A stretch of 48,549 bases of DNA from Deltaproteobacteria bacterium (GTDB lineage Bacteria; Myxococcota_A; UBA9042; PHBI01): the NCBI GenBank assembly GCA_011526585.1, contig WYBB01000090.1, positions 1 to 48,549 of the forward strand, read 5' to 3'. The notes under the pieces were generated by a model. The model was not told the origin of the DNA. It did no database searches and saw nothing but the letters and a program-made list of their open reading frames with translations. Below are positions 14,971 to 23,757 of this stretch, one piece after another (position 1 is the stretch's first letter; each line of letters starts with the position of its first letter). The position numbers and the translations under genes are program-made.

Positions 14971-17414
14971 TGCCAAGCCTCGCCTCGGCCGCGCGCCGCA
15001 CCATCGCCACCATCGTCGCCGCCGTCATGCTCGTCACGCTCGTCGCCGCCGCGCCGGCCGACGTGCAGCGCCGCCTGCTCGAGGCCTCGAGCGCCATGGA
15101 CTCGGCGCGCACGCTCATCGCGCGCGGCGAATCCCGCTCCGCCAAGCGCCGCCTCGACGAAGCCGCGCGCATCTACCGCGACCTCCTGCGCGACAACCCC
15201 GAGCAACGCGACGCCGCCGTCGGCCTCTCGGGCGTGCTCTTCCTCGAGCGGCGCTACCAGGACGGCGTCGATCTCATGCGCCCCTTCCACGAGCGCCTGC
15301 CCGACGACGCCGACGTCAGCCACCAGCTCGGCCTGCACCTCTACCGCAACGGCGAGCAGGCCCTCGCCGTGCCGCTGCTCGAGTCGGTCGCCACCGATCA
15401 GCGCCGCTTCGACGCGATGTGGCTCCTCATCCAGCACTACTACCGCCAGGCCAACTGGGAGGCCGGCCTCCAACACGCCGAGCGCTACCTCGTCGCGCGC
15501 CCCGACGACACCGAAGCGCTCGCCCTCATCGGCACCTACTTCCTCAAGGCCGAGCAGTTCGACCGCGCCGTCACGACCCTCGACCGCTTCCTCGAGTCGC
15601 ACCCCGGCAACGTGCCGGCGCGCATCAACCGCGCCAACGCCCTCTTCCGCCGCGGCGACGTCGACGCCGCCGGACAGGAGTACGAGTCCCTCCTCGATCA
15701 GCAGCCGGACCGCGCGCGTTTCCTCTATAATCTCGCATCGGTACGCATCAAGCAGGACCGCTGCGGCGAGGCGCTGCTCCTGCTCGAGCGCTTCCTCAAG
15801 AAGGAGCCGAAGAACGGCCCCGCCCTCTACTTCCGCGCCGACTGCCTGCTCAAGCTCGGCCGCTTCGACGACGCCCGCGCCGCCTTCGAGCACGCCGGCA
15901 CCGAGGGCCAGTCCGCCAACCCCTGGGTCTGGTATGGCCTGTCGCGCGTTGCGCTGCGCAGAAAGGCCTACGACGAGGCGATCAACCACGCCAAGAAGGC
16001 GCAGGATCTCGCCCCCTCCGAGCCCGAGCTCGCCTCCTGGCTCGGAACCGTCTACCGCAAGGCCCAACGCCCCGCCGAGGCCCTCGCCTGGCACGACAAG
16101 GCGCTCGCGCTCGCCGACCAGGTCGCCGCCTACCACGTCGAGCGCGGCTACGACCTCTGGGCGCTCGCGCGCATGGCCGAGACCCTCGCCGCCTTCGAGC
16201 GCGCGCGCACCCTCGACCCGACCCTCGGCGACGCGCCCCGCGGCATCGCCGCCGCCCGCACCGCGCTCGGCCTCGAGGCCTGGGACAAGGGCGACCGCGC
16301 CGGCGCCGAGGTGCACTTCAAGGAGGCGCTCGTCGCCGACCCGGGCTATCACATCGCCCGCGCCAACCTCGTCGTCGCGAGCCACGCGCTCGGCCGCGCC
16401 GCCGACGCCGACCAGGCCCTCGCGACCGCTCCGCCCGACGCCGCCGGCCACCCCGACGTGCAGGCCGCCACCGCGCTCTCGCGCCTCATCGCCGGCGCGC
16501 CGGACGAGGCGATCGCGCTCGCCGCCGCCGCGCGCGCCAACGGCACCGGCCTCGTGCACGTCGTCGCCCAGATCGAAGGCCAGGCCGCCGCCGCCAAGGG
16601 CGACTGGGACGCCGCCGCCAAGGCCTTCGACGAGGCCCACCAGCTCGCCCCGAGCCCGGCGGTCGACCACGCCCGGAGCCAGGCCTGGCTCGAGCTCGGG
16701 CTCGAGCGCCTGCTGCGCGGCGATCCCGCCGGCGCCCGCGACGCCCTCGCGCGCGCCAACCGCGGCGGCGCCTACCTCGAAGCAGAAGACAAGCAGACGA
16801 TCGAGTTCGCGCTGCAAGCGCTCAACGTGCTCGCCGCGGCCGACCCCGCCGCCGCCGCCAGGAACCTCGCCAACGTGCTCGCCAGCGCGCGCTACGCCGG
16901 CCCGCCCTGGGCGCGCGTGCGCGACGTCGGCCAGGGCTACGTCGCCTACGGTTGGCTGCGCGCCGGCGACGCCGCCGAGGCGAGAAAGGCCCTCGATCGC
17001 GTGCGCGACCGCAGCGCGCTCGGCGCCGCCTGGGACTCGATCGGCGCCGCCGCCGACGACGTCGAGGCGCGAAAGGCCTTCTCCTCCGGCAACTTCGCCG
17101 CTGCCGAGCGCATCTGGGCCGCCATGATGCAGCGCGGCAGCACCGACCCGGCGGTCGCCAACAACCTCGCCGCCGCGCGCTTCATGCTCGGCCGCGGCGC
17201 CGAGGCCGAGACGGCGTGGCGCCCGCTCGCCGACAGCGGGATCCCCCCCGAGGCGATCTACAACCTCGGCAACGCGCTCGGCCGGCGCGGCGAGCACCGG
17301 GCCGCCTGGGAGCTCTTCCAGCGCTACGGCCAGAGCGGCGGCTCGCAGGCCGATCGCATCAAGGAGCGCGCCGAGACCAAGGCCCGCCTCTTCGGCTTCG
17401 GAGGGTCCAAGTGA
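14967..17414 (+). CDS. Exported TPR-repeat protein of the partner-switching operon
   Basis: 815 residues starting at the first ATG of ATGATG, overlapping the phosphatase gene by 4 nt. An N-terminal signal peptide (RRTIATIVAAVMLVTLVAAA, residues 10-29) ends in Ala-rich sequence and there is no lipobox. Almost all of the rest is TPR-like 34-residue helix pairs, for example AVGLSGVLFLERRYQDGVDL and ALIGTYFLKAEQFDRAVTTL; I estimate more than fifteen units. TPR solenoids bind peptides or proteins, so in the periplasm this could gather a ligand or cell-envelope state for the sensor phosphatase. That role is inferred from the operon; no enzymatic motif is present. Confidence 0.85.
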   Translation: MMPSLASAARRTIATIVAAVMLVTLVAAAPADVQRRLLEASSAMDSARTLIARGESRSAKRRLDEAARIYRDLLRDNPEQRDAAVGLSGVLFLERRYQDGVDLMRPFHERLPDDADVSHQLGLHLYRNGEQALAVPLLESVATDQRRFDAMWLLIQHYYRQANWEAGLQHAERYLVARPDDTEALALIGTYFLKAEQFDRAVTTLDRFLESHPGNVPARINRANALFRRGDVDAAGQEYESLLDQQPDRARFLYNLASVRIKQDRCGEALLLLERFLKKEPKNGPALYFRADCLLKLGRFDDARAAFEHAGTEGQSANPWVWYGLSRVALRRKAYDEAINHAKKAQDLAPSEPELASWLGTVYRKAQRPAEALAWHDKALALADQVAAYHVERGYDLWALARMAETLAAFERARTLDPTLGDAPRGIAAARTALGLEAWDKGDRAGAEVHFKEALVADPGYHIARANLVVASHALGRAADADQALATAPPDAAGHPDVQAATALSRLIAGAPDEAIALAAAARANGTGLVHVVAQIEGQAAAAKGDWDAAAKAFDEAHQLAPSPAVDHARSQAWLELGLERLLRGDPAGARDALARANRGGAYLEAEDKQTIEFALQALNVLAAADPAAAARNLANVLASARYAGPPWARVRDVGQGYVAYGWLRAGDAAEARKALDRVRDRSALGAAWDSIGAAADDVEARKAFSSGNFAAAERIWAAMMQRGSTDPAVANNLAAARFMLGRGAEAETAWRPLADSGIPPEAIYNLGNALGRRGEHRAAWELFQRYGQSGGSQADRIKERAETKARLFGFGGSK

Positions 17415-18334
17415 TGCGCCCCACCCTCCTCCACCTGACGCTCGCCTCGACCCTCGCGCTGTGCGCGACCGCCGACGCCGTTTCCGCGCAGACCCTCGAG
17501 ATCGGCGTCTTCTTGCCGCAGGCGAGCTTCGCCACCAACGCCGAGCGCAGCGCCTGGGCCGACCGCTTCGCCGCCGATCTCACCGCCAAGGCCGCGGGCG
17601 CCTTCACCGTGCGCGCCCAGGTCTTCGCGCGCAAGGAGGACGCGCAGGCCTTCTCCGGGCGCGTCGATCTGCTCGTCACCGACGGCCTCTTCGCCCTCGA
17701 GCGCGGCGGCGAGGTCATCGCGCACGCGACCATCGCGCCCGCCGTCGGCCTCTACGGGGTCGACGCCGCGAACGTCGGCGCGCTCCAGCAAAAGCCCATC
17801 GCCTGCGCCGAGGCCGGCCCCGCCGAGCTCCTCTTCTACTCGAACACCGTGCTCGGCGGCGAGCTGAGCGCCGACAAATTCTTCAGTGAGCTCAGGGCCT
17901 TGAAGGACGCCTCCGCCGCCCTCGCCGCCGTCAAGGCGCGCGCCGTCGAGGGCGCCTTCGCCCCGGTCGGCCACCCCGCCGCTGCCGGCCTCAAGCTCCT
18001 CGCCCAGGGCGGCGTCTACCCGGTCGCGGTCGTCATGGTCACCCGCAAGGCCCAGGTCGACCCCCTGCGCGACGCCCTCGTCACCGCGCTCGCGCAGACC
18101 CCCGCCGGCGCGCTCGGCAGCTTCGTCGCGGGCCCGGGCGACGCCTACGCCCGCGCTCGCGGCCTCCGCGGTGCGCCGCGCGTCACCTCCGCGCCCGCGT
18201 TCCTCGCCGGCGGCGCCGACGCGCGCCCGGTCCCGCCGCCGATCCGCCTCAAGACCCGCGGCCGCGTGCCGCCGGCCGACCTCACCCGATCGCCGCTGTC
18301 CAAGCCGCGCCTCACCGAGCCCGACGACTCATGA
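17414..18334 (+). CDS. Periplasmic-binding-type protein (PhnD/SBP-like)
   Basis: 306 residues. The ATG shares the final A of the TPR gene stop (TGATG). The signal peptide is MRPTLLHLTLASTLALCATA, with likely cleavage after AVSA. The mature part begins TLEIGVFLPQASF and has features of the type-2 periplasmic-binding fold used by PhnD-like proteins: residues about 80-120 contain the VDLLVTDG segment, with AFAPVGHP and GGVYPVAVVMVTRK further on. A Pro-rich C-terminal tail of about 60 residues is extra. No ABC permease or ATPase is nearby, so a sensory role for the adjacent membrane phosphatase is more likely than transport. Fold assignment is by pattern and moderate. Confidence 0.65.
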   Translation: MRPTLLHLTLASTLALCATADAVSAQTLEIGVFLPQASFATNAERSAWADRFAADLTAKAAGAFTVRAQVFARKEDAQAFSGRVDLLVTDGLFALERGGEVIAHATIAPAVGLYGVDAANVGALQQKPIACAEAGPAELLFYSNTVLGGELSADKFFSELRALKDASAALAAVKARAVEGAFAPVGHPAAAGLKLLAQGGVYPVAVVMVTRKAQVDPLRDALVTALAQTPAGALGSFVAGPGDAYARARGLRGAPRVTSAPAFLAGGADARPVPPPIRLKTRGRVPPADLTRSPLSKPRLTEPDDS

Positions 18335-19299
18335 GCGCGACGGCCCCGCCGCCCCTGCCCCGCACCGACGTGCTCGTGCGCGTGCGCCCCTCCGAAGAGG
18401 CGCTGGCCCACGCCGCCCTCGCCCGCCACGGGCTCGTGCCCGTCAGCCAGACCGCCCCCGGCGCCTCGCCCCGCCTCGCGCTGCTCGACCCCGAGCTCAT
18501 GGGCGCCGACGCCCAGAGCCTGCTCGCGCGCGCCGCCGAGGCCTTCCCCGACACCGCCATGCTGCTCGTCATGGGCCCGAGCGATCGCATCGCGCTCGCG
18601 GCCCTCATCGAGGTCCCGACCGTCGCCGCCATCCTCGCCCGCGACCGCCCCGAGCTCCCGACCGAGCTCGAGGAGGCCCTGGCCACGCTCACCCACGACC
18701 CGCGACGCAGCGGCATGGCGAGCCGCTTCGGACTCGACCGCTTCGTGCCGCGCGACGCCCCACGCCTGGGCCGCGAGCTCGTCGCCTCCCTCGATCGCGA
18801 CCACCTCCTCGAGGAGCTCGAGGCCTTCCTCACGAGCACCGGGATCCGCCCTCGCATGGCCGCGCTCGCCCGCGACGCCGTCGAAGAGCTCGTCACCAAC
18901 GCGATCTACGACGCCCCGACCGACGACGCCGGCCGCCGCATCTACGCCGACACCGATCGCCGCCACGTCGTCTTCCTGCCCGAGCACGCCCGCCCCCGCC
19001 TCGAGGTCGCGCTCGACGGCACCCACATCGCCGCCACCATGACCGATCCGCACGGCAGCCTCGACGTCGCCACCGTGCGCCGCTTCCTCGCCCAGGGCCT
19101 GCGCGGCGATCTCTCCGACAAGGCCGGCGGCGCGGGCCTCGGCTTCGCCCGCATCTACGGCCTGGTCGACCGCCTGATCGTGCAGGTGAGCCCCAGGAAC
19201 CGCACCGAGATCTCCTTCACGCTCGAGGCTGGCACCCACCGGCGCGACCCGGCCACCCGCCCGACCGGGCTCGTCCTGCACAGCCTCCCCGCCGGCTGA
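18331..19299 (+). CDS. GHKL ATPase (RsbW-like anti-sigma kinase candidate)
   Basis: 322 residues, overlapping the previous gene by ATGA. Residues about 45-110 look like a degenerate receiver-like or regulatory domain with no phosphorylatable aspartate. Residues about 155-300 carry the GHKL ATP-binding boxes: N-box DAVEELVTNAIYDAP (E185/N190), G1 TMTDPHGSLD (D239) and G2 KAGGAGLGFARIYGL (266-275). The lack of an H-box histidine fits an RsbW/SpoIIAB-type serine kinase or ATPase rather than a histidine kinase. With the STAS and SpoIIE-type genes it completes the classical partner-switching trio. No sigma-factor gene is in the window, so its output target is unknown. Confidence 0.82.
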   Translation: MSATAPPPLPRTDVLVRVRPSEEALAHAALARHGLVPVSQTAPGASPRLALLDPELMGADAQSLLARAAEAFPDTAMLLVMGPSDRIALAALIEVPTVAAILARDRPELPTELEEALATLTHDPRRSGMASRFGLDRFVPRDAPRLGRELVASLDRDHLLEELEAFLTSTGIRPRMAALARDAVEELVTNAIYDAPTDDAGRRIYADTDRRHVVFLPEHARPRLEVALDGTHIAATMTDPHGSLDVATVRRFLAQGLRGDLSDKAGGAGLGFARIYGLVDRLIVQVSPRNRTEISFTLEAGTHRRDPATRPTGLVLHSLPAG

Positions 19300-19315
19300 T
19301 CGCTCACCGCCGACC

Positions 19316-19957
19316 TCACGGCGGCTCGGCCAGGAACGACCTCAGCGCCGTCGACAGGAACCTCACCACCACCTGGTTGTCGCCCTCGCCCGGCACGATC
19401 AGATCCGCGCGCTCGCGCGACGGCCGCACGAAGAGATCGTGCATCGGCCGCACCGTCTCCTGGTACTGCCCGAGCACCCCGTCGACGTCGCGCCCGCGAT
19501 CGGCGATGTCGCGCCGCATGCGCCGCAGGAGCCGGATGTCGTCCGGCGTCTCGACGAAGATCTTGATGTCCATCTCCGCCACCAGCTCGGCCCACGACAA
19601 GACCAGGATCCCCTCGACCAGGATCACCTCGCGCGCCGGCACCTCGGACCCGCCCGGCGCGCGCGCGTGCCGCGAGAAGTCGTAGCGCGGGGTCACCACG
19701 GCGCTCCCCGACTTGAGCGTGCGCACGTGCTCGATCAAGAGCGGCGCGTCGATCGAGTCGGGATGATCGAAGTTGACACGCGCCCGGGCCGCCACCGACA
19801 AATGCCCGAGATCCTTATAGTAGTTATCCTGAGACACCAACGCGCAGCGGTCCTCCCCGATGCGCCGCGCCAGCCGCCGCGCCAGCGTGCTCTTGCCCGA
19901 GCCGGTGCCCCCCGCGATGCCGACGACGAGACAGCGACGGGGTGGTTCGAGATCCAT
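19316..19957 (-). CDS. udk: Uridine kinase
   Basis: 213 residues from ATG 19957, the same length as the E. coli enzyme; a GTG at 19981 is the alternative. Udk phosphorylates uridine or cytidine to UMP/CMP in pyrimidine salvage. P-loop GGTGSGKST is at 15-23, followed by SQDNYYKD (43-49), VNFDHPDSID (61-70) and PRYDFSRHARA (90-100), all hallmarks of the uridine kinase / PRK family, and the lid region RRMRRDIADRGRD. It is convergent with the GHKL ATPase gene, 16 bp away. Confidence 0.9.
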   Translation of the reverse strand: MDLEPPRRCLVVGIAGGTGSGKSTLARRLARRIGEDRCALVSQDNYYKDLGHLSVAARARVNFDHPDSIDAPLLIEHVRTLKSGSAVVTPRYDFSRHARAPGGSEVPAREVILVEGILVLSWAELVAEMDIKIFVETPDDIRLLRRMRRDIADRGRDVDGVLGQYQETVRPMHDLFVRPSRERADLIVPGEGDNQVVVRFLSTALRSFLAEPP

Positions 19958-20014
19958 ACGTGCGCCGTTTTGTGCGCTCACCCCGGATTCGTCAAGGCGC
20001 CTGTGCGGCGGGCC

Positions 20015-21031
20015 CTAATGCCTGAGCACCGCCTCGCCCAGCGACCGCGGCTCACCGGCCTGCACCGCGCGCATCTCCGACGTGGTCGGCCGCGGCAGCG
20101 CCTGCGACAGGAGCGCGATGTGCGCCTTGACCTCGTCGCGATGCTCCTCGGCCGACGGATCGTTGACGTAGACCCGGTAGTGGTGCAGCGCCGAGCGCAC
20201 CTTGCCGACCGCCTCCAGCGCCCGCGCGTACGCCAGGTGGCACTCCGGGAAGTCCCCCTTGAGCGCCAGCGCCTGCTGGAACGACTGCAGCGCGTCGGCC
20301 AACTGCCCCCGCCGCGCGAACGCCTGTCCGATCGCGAAGTGCGCGCGCGCGTGCTGCGGCTCGAGCTCGAGGATCGCCAGGTACGCCTCGAGCGCCTGCG
20401 CCGTCTGCCCGCGCTTCAGGTAGCAGTTGCCGAGGTTGTAGTACGCCTTCACGTAGGTCGGCGACGCGGCGATCGTCAGGCGGTACTGCTCGATCGCCTC
20501 GCTGTTCAAGTCCATCAGCGCGTACACGTACGCCAGCATGAAGCGCGCCTTGAAGAAGCGCGGCTCCACCGCCAGCGCCCGCCGGAACGCGCTCGCCGCC
20601 TGCTGCAGGAGGCCCTTCTCCTTGAAGGCGTGCCCCAGGTTGAAATACGCCCGCGCGTGGTCCGGCCGCAGGTGGATCGCCGACTCGTACGCGCGCACCG
20701 CCAGATCGATGTCCTGGCACTCGAAGTAGATGTTGCCCAGCGCGAACGCGTAGTCCGGGTTGCCGGGGTCCAGCCGCCGCGCCCGCGCGAACGATACGCG
20801 CGCCTCCGGCAAGCAGCCGAGCGTCGCCAGCGCCGTGCCCAGCGAGAAGTGTGCACGCGCGTCGTCCGGCCGCAGCTCGACCGCCTTGCCCAGCTCGACC
20901 CACGCCTCGTGCGCGCGCCCGATGTCGTGCAGGAGCTCGCCCGATCGCAGCCGCGCGTGCGCGTCCGCGGGCGCCAGCCCGAGCCGGGCCCGCATCAACC
21001 ACAACCTCAGCCGTGCCCACAACACCTTCAC
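20015..21031 (-). CDS. Cytoplasmic TPR-repeat protein
   Basis: 338 residues from GTG 21031, the only reasonable start near the first repeat. After a short basic N-terminus (KVLWARLRLWLMRARLG) there are eight consecutive 34-residue TPR units from about residue 25 to 300, for example ARAHFSLGTALATLGCLPEA and VKAYYNLGNCYLKRGQTAQA. They are very regular, with Pro at the turn (ELRPDD, RLDPGN, ELEPQH). There is no signal peptide; the Trp-rich amphipathic N-terminus might touch membrane. It lies upstream of udk on the same strand with a 57-bp gap. A scaffolding role is inferred from the fold; no partner can be named. Confidence 0.85.
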   Translation of the reverse strand: MKVLWARLRLWLMRARLGLAPADAHARLRSGELLHDIGRAHEAWVELGKAVELRPDDARAHFSLGTALATLGCLPEARVSFARARRLDPGNPDYAFALGNIYFECQDIDLAVRAYESAIHLRPDHARAYFNLGHAFKEKGLLQQAASAFRRALAVEPRFFKARFMLAYVYALMDLNSEAIEQYRLTIAASPTYVKAYYNLGNCYLKRGQTAQALEAYLAILELEPQHARAHFAIGQAFARRGQLADALQSFQQALALKGDFPECHLAYARALEAVGKVRSALHHYRVYVNDPSAEEHRDEVKAHIALLSQALPRPTTSEMRAVQAGEPRSLGEAVLRH

Positions 21032-21218
21032 GCGATCTTCTCGACCCCTGGGTTGGTTTCGCGCGTCACATCGTCCACCCTACCATCCCGCACCACGGAA
21101 CACACCACCGGGACGGTGATTCCATGTCACCGGGTGATCGCGAACGTCCTCTGCGTGGTTGAACCTCGCCGCGCGGTGCTGCATACCCAGCGACCACTCT
21201 CGCCCTCCCGAGGCCCCC

Positions 21219-22370
21219 TTGAGCCAAGACGAATCCTCCCACTCGCTCGCCCTCTTCGGGATCACCGGCGCCCTCGGCCGTGAGATCCAGGCCTCGCTCG
21301 AGGTCGAGCACGACGGCATCGCCCAGCTCCTCCCCGTCGCCGGCCCCGCCTCGGCGGGTCAGGTCGTGCGCTGGCGCGGCGCCTCGCTCTCGCTCACCGG
21401 CCCCGCCGCCCTCGATCCGAGCGCCGTCGACTTCGCCATCTTCGCCACCCCGGCCGAGGTCGTCTCGCGCACCGCCCCCCGCCTGCTCGACGCCGGCGCC
21501 CGCGTCATCGACGCCTCGGGCGTGCTCGCCGCGCCGCCGCTCCCGAGAGCGCTGACCGCTCCCGCCCCGACCGTGTGGCCGCGCCTGTCCACCTTCGCCG
21601 CCGTCGACTTCGAGGACGCGACCGCGCTGGTCCTGCCCTCGGCCGCCGCCTCGACGCTCGCCCCGCTCCTCGACGCCCTGACCCACCCCGCCACCGGCCT
21701 GCCGCGCCTCGAGGCCGCCGCGGTGACCGTGCTCCTGCCCGCCTCGCACGCTGGCCAGCGCGGGATCGACGCGCTCTCCCGCCAGACCGTCGGCCTGCTC
21801 AACTACCAGCCCGCCGTCGACCCGCGCCCGTTCCCCGCCGCGCTCGCCTTCAACGCCATCGCGCCGCCGCTCGAGGACACCGTCTTGTTCGAGAGCCGCA
21901 CCCAGACCGAGCTCGGCGCGCTCCTGCCTACGCTCGCCGCCGCGTCGCTCGAGCTCACGCCGATCTGGATCGCCGCCTTCTCGGGGCTCGTCGCGACCGT
22001 GCACCTGCGCTTCGCCGACGACGTCGACCCGGCTTCCCTGACCCGCGCGCTCAGCGCCCACCCCGACCTCTCGCTCGGCCCCGCCGCCGACGACGACGCC
22101 TCGGCCTCCGCGCCCGGCGACGACGACGCAGCCGACCCCTCGGCCGTCGAGGCCGAGCCCGAAGCCGCGGGGTCCGAAGCGGACGCCTCGCCCGGCGACG
22201 ACCCGACCGCGCTCTCGCTCCGCGCCGTGCTCGACAGCGAGCGCGTGCACCTCTCGACGCCGCTCGTCTCCGGCCGCAGCGTGCGCCTCGTCGCGATGGC
22301 CGACCCGATCCACCGCACCGCCCAGGCCGCGACGACCCTCCTCGCCCGCTGGTTCGCCGCGCTGGCGTGA
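21219..22370 (+). CDS. usg: Usg-like, non-catalytic aspartate-semialdehyde dehydrogenase paralogue
   Basis: 383 residues. I chose TTG 21219 because GAGG lies 5 nt upstream; the frame also offers TTG 21159. The N-terminus has a Rossmann motif (LALFGITGALGREI), then FAIFATPAEVVSRTAPRLLD and GARVIDASG as in the aspartate-semialdehyde dehydrogenase superfamily. Where the active enzymes have an NC catalytic cysteine, this protein reads LVLPSAAASTLAPLLDAL, like Usg (PDSLTSQLL). SHAGQRGIDALSRQTVGLLN also follows Usg. It is therefore probably not an active dehydrogenase. An acidic low-complexity insert of about 50 residues (roughly 305-350) precedes the last strand. Usg proteins are poorly understood; they often lie near truA, as here two genes downstream. 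Confidence 0.75.
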   Translation: MSQDESSHSLALFGITGALGREIQASLEVEHDGIAQLLPVAGPASAGQVVRWRGASLSLTGPAALDPSAVDFAIFATPAEVVSRTAPRLLDAGARVIDASGVLAAPPLPRALTAPAPTVWPRLSTFAAVDFEDATALVLPSAAASTLAPLLDALTHPATGLPRLEAAAVTVLLPASHAGQRGIDALSRQTVGLLNYQPAVDPRPFPAALAFNAIAPPLEDTVLFESRTQTELGALLPTLAAASLELTPIWIAAFSGLVATVHLRFADDVDPASLTRALSAHPDLSLGPAADDDASASAPGDDDAADPSAVEAEPEAAGSEADASPGDDPTALSLRAVLDSERVHLSTPLVSGRSVRLVAMADPIHRTAQAATTLLARWFAALA

Positions 22371-22419
22371 CAATTTGGCAGGGCCCCGCTCCGCCCCACC
22401 GCGCGCACCTGCCAAATTG
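22371..22419. repeat. Perfect 12-bp inverted repeat right after the Usg-like stop codon
   Basis: CAATTTGGCAGG (22371-22382) and CCTGCCAAATTG (22408-22419) pair perfectly across a 25-nt C-rich spacer, starting at the first base after the stop. The arms contain rare A/T runs for this genome. No U-tract follows, so it may be a factor-assisted terminator, an RNA-stability hairpin or a protein site. Confidence 0.7.
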
Positions 22420-22494
22420 ACACCCTGCGCTCCTGCCTCTCAGCCACCCTTCGCGGCCGCCCCGCACTCGCGAACGCACCTTGACGGATGGCAC

Positions 22495-23757
22495 ATGGAT
22501 TGCTTCCATCCCCGCGCCATGACCTCGACCCCGTACCGGCTCCTCGCCGCCCTCGCGCTCGCGTTGCCCGCCTCGCTGGCGCTCGCCGGCGTCGCGCGCG
22601 CCGACATCCCAGGCTTTTCCTTCGTCGGGATCGAAGGCGTCGGCGCCCTCGACGGCCAGCTCGACGACCGCCTCGGGCTCACCAGCAACGCCGACGAGCA
22701 CATCATCAACATCGACGACTGCGAGCGCTACGTCGGCGGCGAGATCGAGGTCTCGGTGCGCATCGACCCGCGCCCCTCGGGCTCCTGGCAGTACGCCATC
22801 GCCTACGCCCCGCCGGGCAAGACCTGCTCGACCAGCGACGCCAACCCCGAGGCGATCGACGGCCAGTGCTACGTGCCCGCCGCCCAACGCGAGCTCTCGA
22901 CCACCACGCTCGACTTCATCGTCAACCTCGACGACCTCATCGGCTCCGAGTGCCAGGCCGCCACCGAGGGTGACGCCACCCTCTACGTCATCATCCAGAA
23001 CACCTCGATTTCAGACGTCAAATTCCAGACGATCATCGTCGACGTCGACCTGCGCGCGCCCTCCGCACCGACCCTCGACGAGGTCGTCAGCGGTGACGCC
23101 CGCTTCGTCGCGCGCTGGTCCGACAGCAACACCGAGGACGACCTCGACTACGTCGTCTACTACAGCGACGCGCCCTTCGGCGAGGACGACCTCGACGCCG
23201 TCGACTCGCGCGGCGGCATCAGCACCAAGTCGATCGCCATCGAGTCCGGCCTCTCCAACGACGTCACCTACTACGTGTCGGTCGCCACCCGTGACGAGGC
23301 CGACAACGAGTCGGCGCTCTCCAACCAGCTCGAGGTCACGCCCGCCTCGACCACCGACTTCTGGGAGGGCTACACCGGCGCCGGCGGCAGCGACGAGGGC
23401 GGCTTCTGCTTCATCGCCACCGCCGCCTACGGCACCCCGCTCGAGGCCGAGCTCGGCACCCTGCGCCGCTTCCGCGACGACCTCCTCATGCACAGCGAGG
23501 CCGGCCGCTGGCTCGTCGCCCGCTACTACGAGCTCGGCCGCTTCTGGGCCGCCTTCATCGCCGACAAGCCCGCGCTCCGCCTCGTCGTGCGCGTGCTCCT
23601 CGTGCCCGTCGTCTGGCTCGCCGAGCTCACGCTCGCGCTCGGCCCCGAAGGCACCCTGCTCGCGCTCTTCGGCCTCTTCGCCGCGCTTCGCCACCTGCGC
23701 CGCCGCGCGCTCCTCGCCTCGCCGCTCCTGCCGCGCCACATCCTGGAGTCCCGCTGA
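22495..23757 (+). CDS. Exported protein with FN3-like domain and CFI-box C-terminus
   Basis: 420 residues. ATG 22495 is preceded by GGATGG; ATG 22519 is an alternative. The signal peptide is LLAALALALPASLALAGVARA. A cysteine-bearing beta-rich domain follows, then an FN3-like domain about 185-280 (SAPTLDEVVSGDARFVARWS through YYVSVATRDEADNESALSNQ). A Gly-rich hinge leads to CFIATAAYG with Cys305, the CFI-box, followed by hydrophobic segments and a basic end (LRRRALLASPLLPRHILESR). CFI-box C-termini are a known class of putative sorting or anchoring tails in exported bacterial proteins. The next gene starts in the stop codon (TGATG) and encodes an outer-membrane barrel. I recall a similar pair in myxobacteria, MXAN_2561/2562, where the partner has a different C-terminal tail. 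Confidence 0.75.
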   Translation: MDCFHPRAMTSTPYRLLAALALALPASLALAGVARADIPGFSFVGIEGVGALDGQLDDRLGLTSNADEHIINIDDCERYVGGEIEVSVRIDPRPSGSWQYAIAYAPPGKTCSTSDANPEAIDGQCYVPAAQRELSTTTLDFIVNLDDLIGSECQAATEGDATLYVIIQNTSISDVKFQTIIVDVDLRAPSAPTLDEVVSGDARFVARWSDSNTEDDLDYVVYYSDAPFGEDDLDAVDSRGGISTKSIAIESGLSNDVTYYVSVATRDEADNESALSNQLEVTPASTTDFWEGYTGAGGSDEGGFCFIATAAYGTPLEAELGTLRRFRDDLLMHSEAGRWLVARYYELGRFWAAFIADKPALRLVVRVLLVPVVWLAELTLALGPEGTLLALFGLFAALRHLRRRALLASPLLPRHILESR

